Shown: piece after piece, positions 11,548 to 22,564 of the stretch | How the letters are laid out: every line of letters begins with the position of its first letter | Numbering within the stretch: position 1 is the stretch's first letter | From: Conchocele bisecta | Lineage: Eukaryota; Mollusca; Bivalvia; Lucinida; Thyasiridae | Direction of reading: 5' to 3' | DNA: 64,000 nt | Assembly: GCA_029237695.1 (NCBI GenBank) | Contig: CM055275.1 | Span: forward strand, 89,516,433 to 89,580,432 | Made by a program: the position numbers and the translations under genes | The notes under the pieces: generated by a model | The model's database searches: none | Seen by the model: the letters and a program-made list of their open reading frames with translations, nothing else | Told to the model about the DNA's origin: nothing

Positions 11548-11808
11548 TATCCCGTCAACACAGTGCGTATGTGCCGTGAAACACTGTGCCGTGAAACATT
11601 TTTGATATCCAGTCAATACTATTTTTGCATTTTAAAGCCATTGTTATGTGTTGACGGGATAAATAGAATAGTAGGTTAGTCCCGTGAATGGAAACAAATA
11701 TTTGGCGCGGCACGGAAACAGGATGTGATCGGCAGAGCCTCGCCCATCCCGTTTCCTGAGCCTTGCCAGATATTTGTTCCCATTCACGGCACTAACCTAC
11801 TATTCTAT
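11548..11808. repeat. two adjacent small foldback elements
   Basis: 11548-11660 is bounded by ATCCCGTCAACAC and GTGTTGACGGGAT. 11664-11808 is a long near-palindrome bounded by TAGAATAGTAGGTTAGT and complement, around CGGCACGGAAACAGGATGTG and its partner. Mirror copies are at 35440-35670. Confidence 0.8.
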
Positions 11809-12125
11809 ATAAGCCAGTCACCATATGCATGGGAAGTCCCATTGTGTCCAGTATAGAGAAATTCCGCAGTAAATCAGGGTCCGGTTGCTCAAAGCTTCTG
11901 TTAGCTTAACAGAATGTTCAATTCTTAGCATCTTGAAAATATGAGCACTCACGAACACATGCCTGTGATTTTTATTCGTGAAAAAAACATACAGATACTG
12001 AACTGATATTGAAACTCATTATACAAGCTGCGGTTTCCTGTGTATCCGAGATTTAGAGACGTTATAGTGTATTATTTGTTTGACGCATAACTTCATTGGG
12101 TTTTCATTGACTGAATGACGAACAG

Positions 12126-13215
12126 TGTAGAGCCTGATTAGCATGCGCGCGGGTGCGCATGCTGATCAGGGACTATACTGGTCGCAATATCATATGTGTC
12201 ACTCATACGCACACTTTCTCCAGACACTGTTATATGTGGTTGTAACTGGAGAAATGAGGCAAATTGGTTTTGCCACCAGTGTAGATCCAAAAGTCTGATC
12301 AGCATAAGTGCCGTTTGCCAGTTCATCAATGAAACACCATCATGCGTCTAACAAGGAAAACTGACCGTTATCGGGCTACACCAGTGATCAGGAGCTACTT
12401 GAGTCATCAGGAGCAAAATGTACACTACTGTCTGTTTCACGTTTTGTTGCCGACGAACTTTTGGCTATTAAACATATTAAAACTAAAAAATAAAGTACTT
12501 TTTAATCAATATCAAAAGTCATCCTCCCCAATTGTTTTTATTTGATTAATTTCCGTAAAATATTGATTTTATTGCGAAAAAAACTATTTTCCTATGGGAA
12601 TTTAACGTGGGGCGAAAAGGAGGAGGAAGGTGAGCAGTAGCCAATTTCATCAAACTTAAGAAGTATACTTATCTAGCATTATTAATTATTTATTTTTCCA
12701 AAAATGCATTATTTCATATAGAATTAACCACTGCACATATTTGATTACAAGTATGCAGAATTATTATACTGATTTTATTACATTATCATAGCCAAATTGG
12801 CTGTGATAATGTAATAAATTTAGTATAATAAAAATTAATAAATGTATCCTTAAATTGAAAATGTCTCCCTCAAAGTATACTTTGCTAGATAAGTATACTT
12901 TGCTAGATAAACACGAAACACGAAAAACATTTGGATATTGACTCCGAAACCTGGTTAGTTAGCTGGGAAATTATGTAACTAAGAACACAAAAGATAAATT
13001 TTGAAAATCGGTCCATAAACAAAAATAATTTTTTTTCGCAATAAGATCCAAATAATATTTTTTTCTGGAGGGTGACTTTTGCTATTGATGAAAAAGTACT
13101 TACATTTAAATATTATTTAGATTTAATGTGTTTAATAACCAAACGTTCGTCGGCAGATAAACGTGGAACAGACAGTAGTTACAAATCACATAAGCCCCAT
13201 TTTTACAGTCACAAT
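12126..13215. repeat. MITE-A pair with a nested foldback element F
   Basis: A MITE-A-like palindrome (12126-12230, around CATGCGCGCGGGTGCGCATG) is followed by a MITE-A copy whose ends are at 12242 and 13215. Inside it sits foldback F (12421-13181). Nesting shows A is older than F. The same nest occurs inverted at 33807-34950, so it predates the split of the two arms. Confidence 0.75.
12421..13181. repeat. foldback element F, copy 1
   Basis: Long inverted repeats begin TACACTACTGTCTGTTTCAC and end GTGGAACAGACAGTAGTT. They continue inward through TTTGGCTATTAAACA, AAGTACTTTTT.ATCAATA and the AAAGTCACCCTCC block. The centre (12760-12830) is a second AT-rich palindrome. Other copies: 14572-15178, 31922-32453, 33844-34634; degenerate parts at 24240-24540. 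Confidence 0.8.
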
Positions 13216-14342
13216 CTCATATATACTAGTTGCGAACGGTAACTCTTGCAATCGTCCGTACTACAGATGTTGGACAGAAGTAGTTTCCCACCTATTGAAA
13301 TCCCCATTTAGACTTACATGTATTTATAACTGTGCTTGTTAACATGACTTCTTCAAATATACTGTACATTTTATTTGAATGAAGTAAAATGCATTGATTA
13401 GCTAATATAGTTGCGCAGAATTTGATTCATATGTGTATACAATATTCAAAGTAGTTTACAAGATGCATGTAGTTAAACATATGGGATTTTTTTTTGGAAA
13501 TGCTGTTCCTATTGACGTCAATGGTGACGTCGCTCAAAATGTGACGTAAAATAATTAGGCCATATTTAAAAACATGTATCTATTGAACTGCTTGCGATAA
13601 TCAGTAACCTAAACATTCATATTCTGCATAAATCTAATTTCTTTCAAACACTTTATATTTAATTAATTGGTAAAATATGTACAGAGCTACATATTTGAGA
13701 GTAAGGATGGAAATACATGTAAGTCTATGGAGTTTTAACTTTCGATACGGTAGGTGGACAAAAGTAATTTCTCGAAATTTAAAACTGATTTAAAAACGCA
13801 AGTTGCCTGGGTCTCAGATATGTACAGAAACTAGGCTAGTCAAATTAATTTACTTTTAAATTCCAAAAGTTGTTGTTATTATATTTGGCCTGATTGACTT
13901 TCAAGTGTATTTAACTGAAACACTATTACTGACCAAATATTGTTTAATTATATAGAGGATATTCATAGTTTTGCAACGAATATGACATGTATGTTCGTCG
14001 AGTGGTGTGAAATGTCCATATGTTACTCGTGCCTAACATATTCGTTGCAAACATATGAATATTCTGTTTATTATATACCGCTCCATGGAAATTAGCAGTT
14101 TTTTTAGACTGTATACTGTAATGAATGTGTATGTGCAGCCTATTTGCGCTGTTTTACTGCCGATGCGCGTTATGAATATAGATAGCGGAAGTAGTTGTCT
14201 TTTCACCGGAAGTTGTTTATTTCATTGATGAGAACATATGACTTTTATTTACATCGTATAACTATGTATTTCATGGGTAGGTATATAATATAAAGTAAAT
14301 ATGAAACAGCACAAGTGTTAAACTGTTTTTTTTTGTTTACAG
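13216..14342. other. arm 1 intron or intergenic DNA
   Basis: No ORF or repeat core recognised, yet alignable along its length with 32690-33800 on contig B. 13970-14065 is a symmetric inverted repeat (TTTGCAACGAATATGACATG ... ATTCGTTGCAAACATATGAA). Confidence 0.5.
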
Positions 14343-14570
14343 AATAATGCAGTAGATCTAGCTACATGTATGATGCATTTGAAGACCCGCCTTTATTTTC
14401 TTGGAGCTGGTGTCGTTTGTTGCATACTTATGTATGCGGTGAAGATATTTAGAGACGATTACCATGGCAACATATCAGCAATATATGACCGTATAGTCAA
14501 CGATGTGACAATGTTTACGTTTTCGAAGACTGGAAACGAAACTCGCCATATAATGACCGAGTCCACAATG
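14343..14570 (+). CDS. candidate exon, N-terminal signal-anchor of a type II membrane protein
   Basis: A 3' splice site (T-rich tract plus TTTACAG, ending 14342) opens a frame that stays open from the junction. A Met-Met pair starts at 14370, followed by a basic KTR stretch, then about 16 hydrophobic residues (FLGAGVVCCILMYAV), then a polar lumenal segment with N-glycosylation-type NIS and NET sites. This is the usual N-terminus of a Golgi glycosyltransferase. The frame runs into foldback F at ~14572 and no strong donor is visible before it, so the exon end is uncertain. A mirrored copy is at 32465-32688. It lies upstream of, and on the same strand as, the two exons at 18440 and 23634. Confidence 0.5.
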
Positions 14571-14571
14571 G

Positions 14572-15178
14572 GTACACTACTGTCTGTTCCACGTTTTCTG
14601 CCGAGTCCGACGAACGTTTGGCTATTAAAAAACACGTTCAATCTTAAACATATTTAAATGTAAGTATTTTTACGAACGTTTGGCTATTAAAAAACACGTT
14701 CAATCTTAAACATATTTAAATGTAAGTATTTTTGCATCAAGATCATTAAAGTCACCCTCCCCATTTTTTATTTGATAAAATGCCATAAAATATTGATTTT
14801 ATTTCGAAGAAAGAATTTCCTATGGGAATTCAACATGGGGGAACATGAGGAGGAGCTGTGGGAGGTGTCAAAAAAAAAATGTTGTCCGAAACATAGTTAG
14901 ATAGCTTGGAAATGATGTCACTAAGAAAACAAATTAGATTTTGAAAATCGGTCGACTTAAAATTGTATGTATATTTTTAAAAATCTATGTTTAGCCCCCA
15001 TGTTAAATTCCCATAGGAAAATCGTTTTTTCGAAATAAAATCACTAGTTAATGGAAATTCATCAAATGATTTTTTTGGGGGAGGGTGACTTTTTTATTAT
15101 TGATGAAAAAGTACTTACATGTATATATTTAATAGCCAGAAGGTCGTCGGCAGCAAAACGTGAAGTAGACAGTAGTGT
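14572..15178. repeat. foldback element F, copy 2
   Basis: GTACACTACTGTCTGTTCC at the left and AGTAGACAGTAGTGTC at the right. The internal CCCATGTTAAATTCCCATAG block is shared with the other copies. A 58-bp stretch (14666-14730) is an immediate duplication of 14610-14665. Confidence 0.78.
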
Positions 15179-15923
15179 CTGCGTTAATTCGCCTTGCCGA
15201 ATACTGGAGACACGAACCAAGCTGAATATTCGTGTTTCTACTACACAGCCACCGGCGTTAATCTTGCCCAAATCATATACGTCTCTGAACATATATTGGC
15301 AATGCCAACTCGCAATCAAGCAATCTGATTGTCTGAGCCAATATGTGTCAACTTCATTAGACTATAGCAAGTCCTTTCTCTGTTAAGCGTCCGCGTACGG
15401 GTACGTTTTGAAAGTGGTTCTGTGAAAAAACAAACACAATGTGTATGCTATTTTACACTATTTACTGGTGAAGTAATTTGAAAACTGATTGTGGAGCTTG
15501 TTCAAGTATTGAATCCGTTCATGAATGTCCACTTAATAAGTTTAATAAGAGTATTTTCTTCTTTTTACTAAACTTTTCTGGCTGAAACCAAAGGGCTTTT
15601 AAAATAAATTTAACGTCGTCTTTTTTCAAGGCCTTGTTTGTTTTTACCTGATACGTAGGTAGGTATTGGTCACCTGGGTGGACGCTTAACAGTGAACAGT
15701 TATTGTATAGCCTTCTTTAAACATACTTGTATTTTGGAATACTGAAATTGACACATGTTGGCAAGATTAGTGAGGCGGTAGCGTGTCTTATTCTATATTG
15801 TCAAAGTAACGGTACCGCAATTTTAAAGTGACAAATTAACACTGTGCATCTCAATACTAGAAGCACGAATATTCGCGTTTATAGTATAAGGTGGTACAGG
15901 GTGAAAATCGCTCTGGACGTATA
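15179..15923. other. arm 1 DNA with interspersed repeat piece
   Basis: 15240-15350 (GTTAATCTTGCCC ... CAACTCGCAATCAAGCAATC) belongs to the same repeat as 10325-10470. The rest aligns with 31190-31920 and has no recognised gene. Confidence 0.5.
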
Positions 15924-16214
15924 TCAAGGTGCATGATCACGTGGTTAAACAACAACAACAACGGATGAAAGTGTTGAAATCACGCCCACTCCAAAGTAAG
16001 TATTATTTTATATTTTCCTTAAAAGGCAACGGATTTTTATGAAATATGGCGCAGCAAACGCGTCTTCATGAGCTGCATTTTGGTGGTCTAGGGAGTTTGG
16101 CACAGTCTTATGTTGTTTTTGCTAAGAATCGATTTCCGTGTCGGAGACACCACATGCAGCTTAACGAGACGCGTTTGATGCGCCATATTTCATCAAAATC
16201 CGTTACTTAATAAG

Positions 16215-16220
16215 GACACT
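16215..16220. repeat. target-site duplication GACACT, left
   Basis: GACACT at 16215-16220 is repeated at 18014-18019, exactly flanking the insertion. Six bases is the length reported for Polinton integration. Confidence 0.85.
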
Positions 16221-18013
16221 AGTAGTATAGAGGGTGGACGCAGACTATCCATCCGAAGCTAAACTGATGACGTCATCCAATTTTCCCGCCAAAATTTTCA
16301 AGATTCAAAAATTCAAATTTCCAGCTAAGTATTTAAAAAAAAAAGGGTTTTTGATTGGATGCACCGCCAAAATAAAAAATTCAAATTAACCGCCAATATT
16401 TTGATTGGATGCTCCGCCAAAAAATATTTTTCCCGCCAACGGCGCTCCCGTCTCATAATGGTACGGTCTTATCATGTACGAACAAACGGTGACGTCGTGT
16501 ATATTGTTGGAACGCGTTGAGACTCGTTCAACGAAGCGTACCTCTCCAAAAGGACTTTAAAAGGAGAGACAACATCCGTAAATATATTATTATTACCCTC
16601 TAGTGGGGCTTTAACTCGAGTGCTGGTGTTGTAACGCGAGGCATGCCATTTAGCTAGGACAGACAGAGGCTGGGTTGGACCGAATGTAATCGCTTGTAGC
16701 TAGGCTCTACCTACCTAAAACTAAAGGGCTTTAAATAAATATTCTGTTTTGTCCCTCTACTATATAACACCGTAACTCATAATTTCGCGAGTTTTCCGAA
16801 TCTCTTCACTATCGGAGAATGTGATATTTCTGCCAACGTTTGACATAATTTACGGAAAGTATTACACACTCGTATCAGTTCGCGTTAATCCGCTTTCTAC
16901 ACCATTTACGGAAAATATCACACATTAATTTGCGTCCTAACCCGAAGCTAAAGCGATAATCAACACACCCTCACGTTGACATCCACATACATATACAAAG
17001 GTGTAGCGTGACGTTCGTTTGAATAGAGTATGTATACATGTATCTGAACCAAATGCATACTGGTGTTCAAAAATAACAAACAACACAGAGTTATAGAACC
17101 ATTCACCCCTATGTATCTTAACATGGACGTGTTTAGTAAACAAAAACAATAGAAAACCTTAATTAGGCTATAACTTTGTAATTGTTTGTCCTATGATCGT
17201 CAGATTTGGTATGTAAATAGTGTTCGACATGTACTATCGTATGGGTGGAAAGAAATTACCCATTATTTCACATACGCTAAAAAATTAGCTGACGAAAATA
17301 ATAGAATTTGTAATTAGGCTATAACTATTGACTGTTTGGTCCGATCGTTCTCAAATTTGGTATGTAAATAGTGTTCAACATGTGATATCTATCGTATGAG
17401 AGGTAAAGAGAATACCCAATATTACACACACGTAATTAGTAAACAAGAACAATAGAAAACCTTAATTAGGCCATGTAATCGTTTATCCTATAGTCGTCAA
17501 ATTTGGTATTTAAATAGTGTTCAACATGTACTATCGAATGGGAGGCAAATTAATACCCAATATTACACACGCTAATTAGAAATAGAATTTGTAATTAGGC
17601 CATAACTTTTGAAAATCCAAAAACTCGTGAGCTACTTGACCGATTGGCTTCACATTTTCTAGGACGCTAGAGTGGACGGACGGCTACCGTTTAAATATAG
17701 TCGGTAGCTATTCGAGGACGGTTCTAATGAGTTAAAGCGAAATAGTGGCATAACTCGTGATCAACTCGACCGATTGCCCTCAAATTGTGTAGACGGCTAG
17801 AGTGGATGGAGGGCTACCGGTTAAACACAGTGGTTAGCTCTTCGATGAAAATTATAATGAGCCACAGCGAAGAAGGGGCATAACTGCTGAATGACTTCAC
17901 CTCAAATTTGGTAGCCGTCCATTGGCGGGATAATTTTGGGGTGAAGATTGAATGACGTCATCAGTTCAGCTTCAGCTTCAGATGGATAGTCTGCGTCCAC
18001 CCTCTATGGTACT
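16221..18013. mobile_element. 1793-bp non-autonomous element with Polinton-type termini
   Basis: Starts AGTAGTATAGAGGGTGGA and ends in the complement (CCACCCTCTATGGTACT). Inside lies CGCAGACTATCCATC, then TGATGACGTCATC blocks at both ends. The first 14-18 bases equal the Polinton 1 terminus. The interior has no recognisable gene. It holds three diverged ~150-bp repeats (17141-17600, with TTTGGTATGTAAATAGTGTT) and two ~125-bp repeats (17600-17880, with CATAACTCGTGA and TCGACCGATTG). At the same site contig B has only a 186-bp version. Confidence 0.8.
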
Positions 18014-18439
18014 GACACTATATAATAATACGTACGTTGCATCGATACTTGTTGTTGTTGTTGTTAGTACCACGTGATCATACACCTCATATATTCAAAC
18101 GGGGAATTATATGTGGTTCGACCTAGACCAATACAACTTTCTTGACGCGATGTCGCGAGCTATTCTGCTATATACTATTGTCTACAACGTGGAACTAGAA
18201 ACACGGATATTCATGTTTCTAGTATCTGGCTGCATTTTATATTCATCGCCACACTTATTGACCAACGTCGGTACGATTGACACAGCTAGGAGGGTATAAA
18301 GTTTTGCTTAACCGAAAATCTTTTACAAAGTCCGTTTCTCTCACTGAGCAATATCTCACAATTCGCCCCAATGACAGTTCGGACAAAATACATTTGTTTT
18401 TCGGGCTGGCTTAACTTCATATCCTCTGTCACAAATTAA

Positions 18440-18614
18440 GTGTATGCCGTTGAAGAAAAACAACACATACAGCATACGGCATGTCCGAACGTTTCACTCC
18501 CAAATAATGAGGCAATTGAAACAAGATGGCGGCCGGTTGCCGACGACAGAAATAACTACGTATATTCGGCTTATATCGATGGGGATAAAGTACTAATCGT
18601 CGGTGCAGCAACAA
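18440..18614 (+). CDS. candidate exon 2, GT92 (DUF23)-like glycosyltransferase
   Basis: An open frame ends at a strong donor (ACAA|GTAAGT, intron from 18615), leaving one base over (phase 1). The protein has RWRPVADDRNNYVYSAYIDG then KVLIVGAAT. As I recall the GT92 family, a W-P...(F/Y)YVYSAYYD segment followed by a V-R-I-I-G-type strand opens the catalytic region, but I could not align it. The left boundary is uncertain: acceptor-like AAATTAAG (~18437) or ACATACAG (~18469). The phase fits the exon at 23634. It would encode a Golgi/ER type II enzyme together with the exon at 14343. Confidence 0.5.
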
Positions 18615-18659
18615 GTAAGTATGACGTCAGAAAGCCTGATACTACGTACATGTATGCTT

Positions 18660-18853
18660 GGCGGTTAACGGCACTGTAAATCAATGGAATTGTCTTGAAA
18701 TTTCGTAAACAAGAGCATCAACTCGTCAATCTTGAAATGTCAATGATTTTCCATTGAGAGTGAGCAACCGAATATCGCATTACTTTTCAAATAGTCTTCG
18801 TAATACTATTTGCTATATGAATGACATTTCCATTGATGGTGAAGCTGCTTTAT
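18660..18853. other. putative intron sequence
   Basis: Nothing recognised. Confidence 0.4.
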
Positions 18854-19287
18854 CAAGGTGTATGATCACGTGGTTACAACAACAACAACAAGTACTGAAA
18901 CTTTCAGAAGCCCTCCGATTCAAAATACATATTCTTTTATTCTTATAATGTTACGGATTTTGATGAAATATGGCGCATCAAATGCGTCTTGTTAAGCTAA
19001 ATTTGGTGGTCTCTGTACTTTGTCCCAAACTTCTGTCGTTTTTGCTAAGAATCGATTTCCGTCGTTACCGACACGGACATCGGTTCTTCTCATAAACGAC
19101 ATAAGTATGTGCCGAACTCATGGGACAACCAAATACAGCTCACGAAGACGCCTTTGGTGCGCCATATTAAATCAAAATCCCTTGCATATTAAGGAAAATA
19201 TTAAATAGTACTTACTTTGGAGTGGGCGAGATTTCAATAGTTTCAGCTATTGTTGTTGTTGTTGTAACCATGTGATCAAGAACCTTG
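18854..19287. repeat. MITE-G, complete copy
   Basis: AAGGTGTATGATCACGTGGT at the left and ACCATGTGATCAAGAACCTT at the right, each with ACAACAAC / GTTGTTGTTG inside and ATATGGCGCATCAAATGCGT with its complement further in. Confidence 0.85.
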
Positions 19288-20130
19288 TCTATGCAATATA
19301 AATAGCATTACTTTTCGAATACCTACACCTTCTATAAATTCATAATGGAAACGCCTATTCGACCCATTCCGTTTACATTCCAATACAATACATTAGACAC
19401 ACGTGAAGTCGCGCGATGTTGTTGATTGGTTAATGTTCGCAACATCGATGTTCGCAATAGGAATTGCGACAAATTGACGTAAAACAAGATTATTGTTAAT
19501 TCTAACGCCATATTTGTGTATTTACATTTTGAGACTATCAGAAAATGCCGTGTAAATATTATAAACAAAAATGCTACCCGCTCCATACCTCTCGCGAGGG
19601 TAGCAATATAACCCCATCTCTTTAATGTAACGATTGGAATAGTGATTTACAATCGGCTTTCATCGGTATAAGTTTATATATACATGTATATGAACAAGGC
19701 TTCTAACTTTGGTCGGACAATATGTATTACCCTGTAATAGGTTTGTGGTGGGTCGGGGCCATCCCCCACAAACTGTACATAATTCTACATACAATAGTCA
19801 GGTACAAATACAAAATATACAATTACAGATATTCACCCCGTTTTACTGTTGCAGTAATGGGTAGAAATCAATGTCCTATTATTTTTTAAGACTGCATGGT
19901 TGAGGGGTACAATAGAATCGTCACTAAAGAGAGAGCTAAAAAAAGCTATCAAAAGCTTGCCCGTGTTATTAAAAACAGACAGCAGTACAGTAGAATCGTC
20001 ACTAAAGAGAGAGCTAAAATTGGAAGTAAAAAACTTGTCCGTCACGGTTATTTAAGAAAGACAGCAATGCTATAAAATAAACGCGCAGACGACAATGTCA
20101 CTCTCCAGCGCTGCAAGAGCCAACGTTTGA
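19288..20130. other. unannotated DNA with an ~85-bp direct repeat
   Basis: 19912-19975 and 19988-20042 share AGAATCGTCACTAAAGAGAG plus AGCTAAAA. 19567-19640 matches 5148-5210. 19650-19800 shares AACAAGGCT.CTAACTTTGG with 22780-22805. No gene. Confidence 0.5.
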
Positions 20131-20757
20131 TTAACCCTTTCACCCCTAAGTAACTGTAATGGGCTGCGATTTGTTAATTTTGCAATCAATCCAATCATCG
20201 CAAAATGATTTTCAGACTATTCCATTTATAAAAAGGGGGTATTTGTTGTTCTCAAAAATATGAAAATTACTTTCAAACAGTACAGATCCTGATGAGCCGG
20301 CTCGTTACGAGCCGGCTCATCTGGATCTACATTGTTTGCGTAACCGATATAGCGGGCTTTCGGGTTCAAAGGGTTAAGTATATCATATATGTAATGCATG
20401 TAATCGATAATATAGCATCATTCATATTATCCATGATCCAACTGAACCAACCCCACTCTGCACAACGTGCAGTTCAATCCTACTGTGCATGCATCTACAT
20501 GTGTAAGTCATGTGTTAACACTTTCAACACTACAGCCATCTATATATGTGTTTTGTAAACAGTGTAGATCCAGACGAGCCGGCTCATGACGAGTCGTATC
20601 ATCAGGATCTGCACCCTTTGCAAGTAATTTTCATATTTGTTTAAAAAAATAACATTTTATAAATGGACTATTTTAAAAATATGTTGTGATGAATGGAATT
20701 GACCGAAAATTAACATATTATAATCCATTCCAGTTATTTAGGACTGAAAGGGTTAAA
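20131..20757. repeat. MITE-H with TTAACCCTTTCACCCCTAA termini
   Basis: Left TTAACCCTTTCACCCCTAA, right TTAGGACTGAAAGGGTTAA. Two sub-palindromes inside (20284-20333 around GAGCCGGCTCGTTACGAGCC, and 20563-20616) resemble the MITE-A GATCC...GGATC core. Confidence 0.8.
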
Positions 20758-20875
20758 TGTTTACAAGTTGTTGGTAACATTATGTATTGACGAGCTAATA
20801 AACAATCTGTTCCGATCCCCACACTGGTTATAAAACAAAACAAGGCTGGTTCCGTCAGAGCATGGTCTTTGCTTG

Positions 20876-21035
20876 AACCTGTATTACTCAATATATGTTA
20901 TACCTGTATTATTAAATATATATTATACCTGTATTACTCAATATATATTATACCTGTATTACTCAATATATATTATACCTGTATACTCAATATACTCAAT
21001 ATATATTACCTGTATTACTCTGTGTATATTATATC
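20876..21035. repeat. 25-bp minisatellite
   Basis: Five to six units of CCTGTATTACTCAATATATA plus TTATA; the last units are shortened. Confidence 0.88.
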
Positions 21036-21957
21036 CTCTACTAGATTCATCTTTACAATGGCTGTACTTTTCAAACCTATATATGAGGTGGAATGGAGGG
21101 TGGGTGGGGGGGGGGGTGAACAAAATAAGCACAAAAGCAGAGATTTATTGTAGATATATATTTATATAGAGTTATACATATATAGAGTTATACCGATGAA
21201 AGCCGAAACACGCCGAATGCCTGTGGCCCAGAGTATCACGTATCTGAATATCTATTGACCTTGCCAACTCGCATTCAAGCATGTGTACAATGTATGCAAT
21301 AAGACAAAGCACTTCGAGTGTCTGAGCCTGATATGTAGTATAAAAGAAATAACCACGTAGGTAATGTACGTCACAAGGCCCTGCTAGTAAGTCCCACTTC
21401 GACCTAAATGTTCCTAAATTTCTCTGTAACTAATGAATGACGTTCATGCGATGAAGACTCCCTCCCCACCCGAGGCAATTATAGAGGGAGGTCTATATTA
21501 TTATCAATCTAGCGAAAAGCTGCCTCATAAGTACTTTTTCATCAATAACACAAACGTCAATATTTTAAAAAATATTTGCAAAATTTACGATATTATCCTT
21601 AAATAATCCCGACAGCTGATGAAAATGTCGTCATCTTACATGTATGACGTTAATTAAAGAAAACATCACAGTTTCTGTAAATACATTTCATGAAAAATCG
21701 CACTTATTCTTAGGTACGAAATCACATGGCGTGTCTCAAACGGTCACAGACATGTCGTCAATTTAATGCATCATAAATGTCACGTCAATTTCAATAATGT
21801 TGATGCATGCATGTATCAAATGTTTTTTCAATTTAAACGAGCAGTTAGAAAGATAATGGTTATGTGACACTATTTATTGACACCGATGACACCGTTTCGG
21901 AGCTGTTTTGTGAGAGCTTACATTTGTTGTGTACAACCCTGCAGCCTGAGAAAAACA
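21036..21957. other. unannotated DNA
   Basis: A G-rich tract at 21098-21120, part of the GCCAACTCGCATTCAAGC repeat at 21255, and otherwise no recognisable feature. Confidence 0.5.
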
Positions 21958-22068
21958 AATGTTTACTGGTGATGCACTCCGTGCCGGCGTAAAATGTTTC
22001 ACATCGAAATAGGCGCCTATTTCTACGTGAAACAGTTTACGCCGGCGCGGAGTGCATCGCCAGTGAAC
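21958..22068. repeat. near-perfect ~105-bp palindrome
   Basis: TTTACTGG.GATGCACTCCG and TACGCCGG.GCGGAGTGCAT face each other across a centre AAATAGGCGCCTATTT with only a few mismatches. It forms a near-complete cruciform with no spacer. Confidence 0.85.
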
Positions 22069-22564
22069 CACTCAGCTATTGAAGATATTGCATACACACA
22101 ATTTCGTCCAGTAACCGGCGCAAACAACTTTCTACTTATAACACATTGGAAAATAAATGTGGAAAACCAATGTCGGAAACCGGTGTGTTTTTTTGCGTGA
22201 AAGCTGTAGCGCGGACTGTAGCACCAGTGTTGTTTGAAGCATGGCTGGGGTTTCATCTCTCGTATAGCAACCACAGGTTCTTGAAGAAAGGTTCATATGT
22301 CGGTGTTTTATGAGTTAGTTCGGTATCTCTGGTGGTTTGGCTGTATTGTTACGCACCTACCAACGATTTACGTCACCTCCCGCGAGTTACACGTAGTCTG
22401 GTATTGTGTCAGTATACTTTACAAAAGGGACCCGGAAAGTTCTGAAAGGTGAATGTGTAGATAATTGGCGATTTCTGTCGTGTTTGAGCACAAAACTATG
22501 TAAATTGCACAAAACTATGTAATTGCACAAAACTATCTAATTGCTAAAACTATGTAAATTACCC
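22069..22564. other. unannotated DNA
   Basis: 22492-22560 repeats GCACAAAACTATGTAA four times. Nothing else recognised. Confidence 0.5.

Larger units (their letters stand above)
15924..18091. repeat. MITE-G copy interrupted by the Polinton-terminus element
   Basis: Ends AAGGTGCATGATCACGTGG (15927) and CCACGTGATCATACACCT (~18070) with (AAC)n / (GTT)n just inside. The interior has ATGAAATATGGCGCAGCAAA and its complement. At 16220/18014 it is split by a 1.8 kb insertion. Uninterrupted relative at 18854-19287; mirror copy at 30624-31183. Confidence 0.8.
7932..18240 (+). repeat. large inverted repeat, arm 1 (contig A)
   Basis: This 10.3 kb stretch is matched in inverted orientation by 30480-35745 and 54629-58132. 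Landmarks: 11206-11480 with 54629-54905; 11500-11880 with 35365-35740; 14343-14570 with 32465-32688; 16035-16214 with 30890-31075; 18014-18240 with 30480-30690. Divergence by eye is around 5 percent plus indels. Arm 1 lacks both Polintons and so shows their empty sites. Given the contig gap, the arms may be alleles rather than a true palindrome. Confidence 0.93.

Noticed and set aside
12138..12329. 63-codon ORF nearly identical at 12138-12329 (-) and 34727-34918 (+)
   Set aside because: It lies entirely inside MITE-A-type sequence. Conservation is explained by the inverted duplication.
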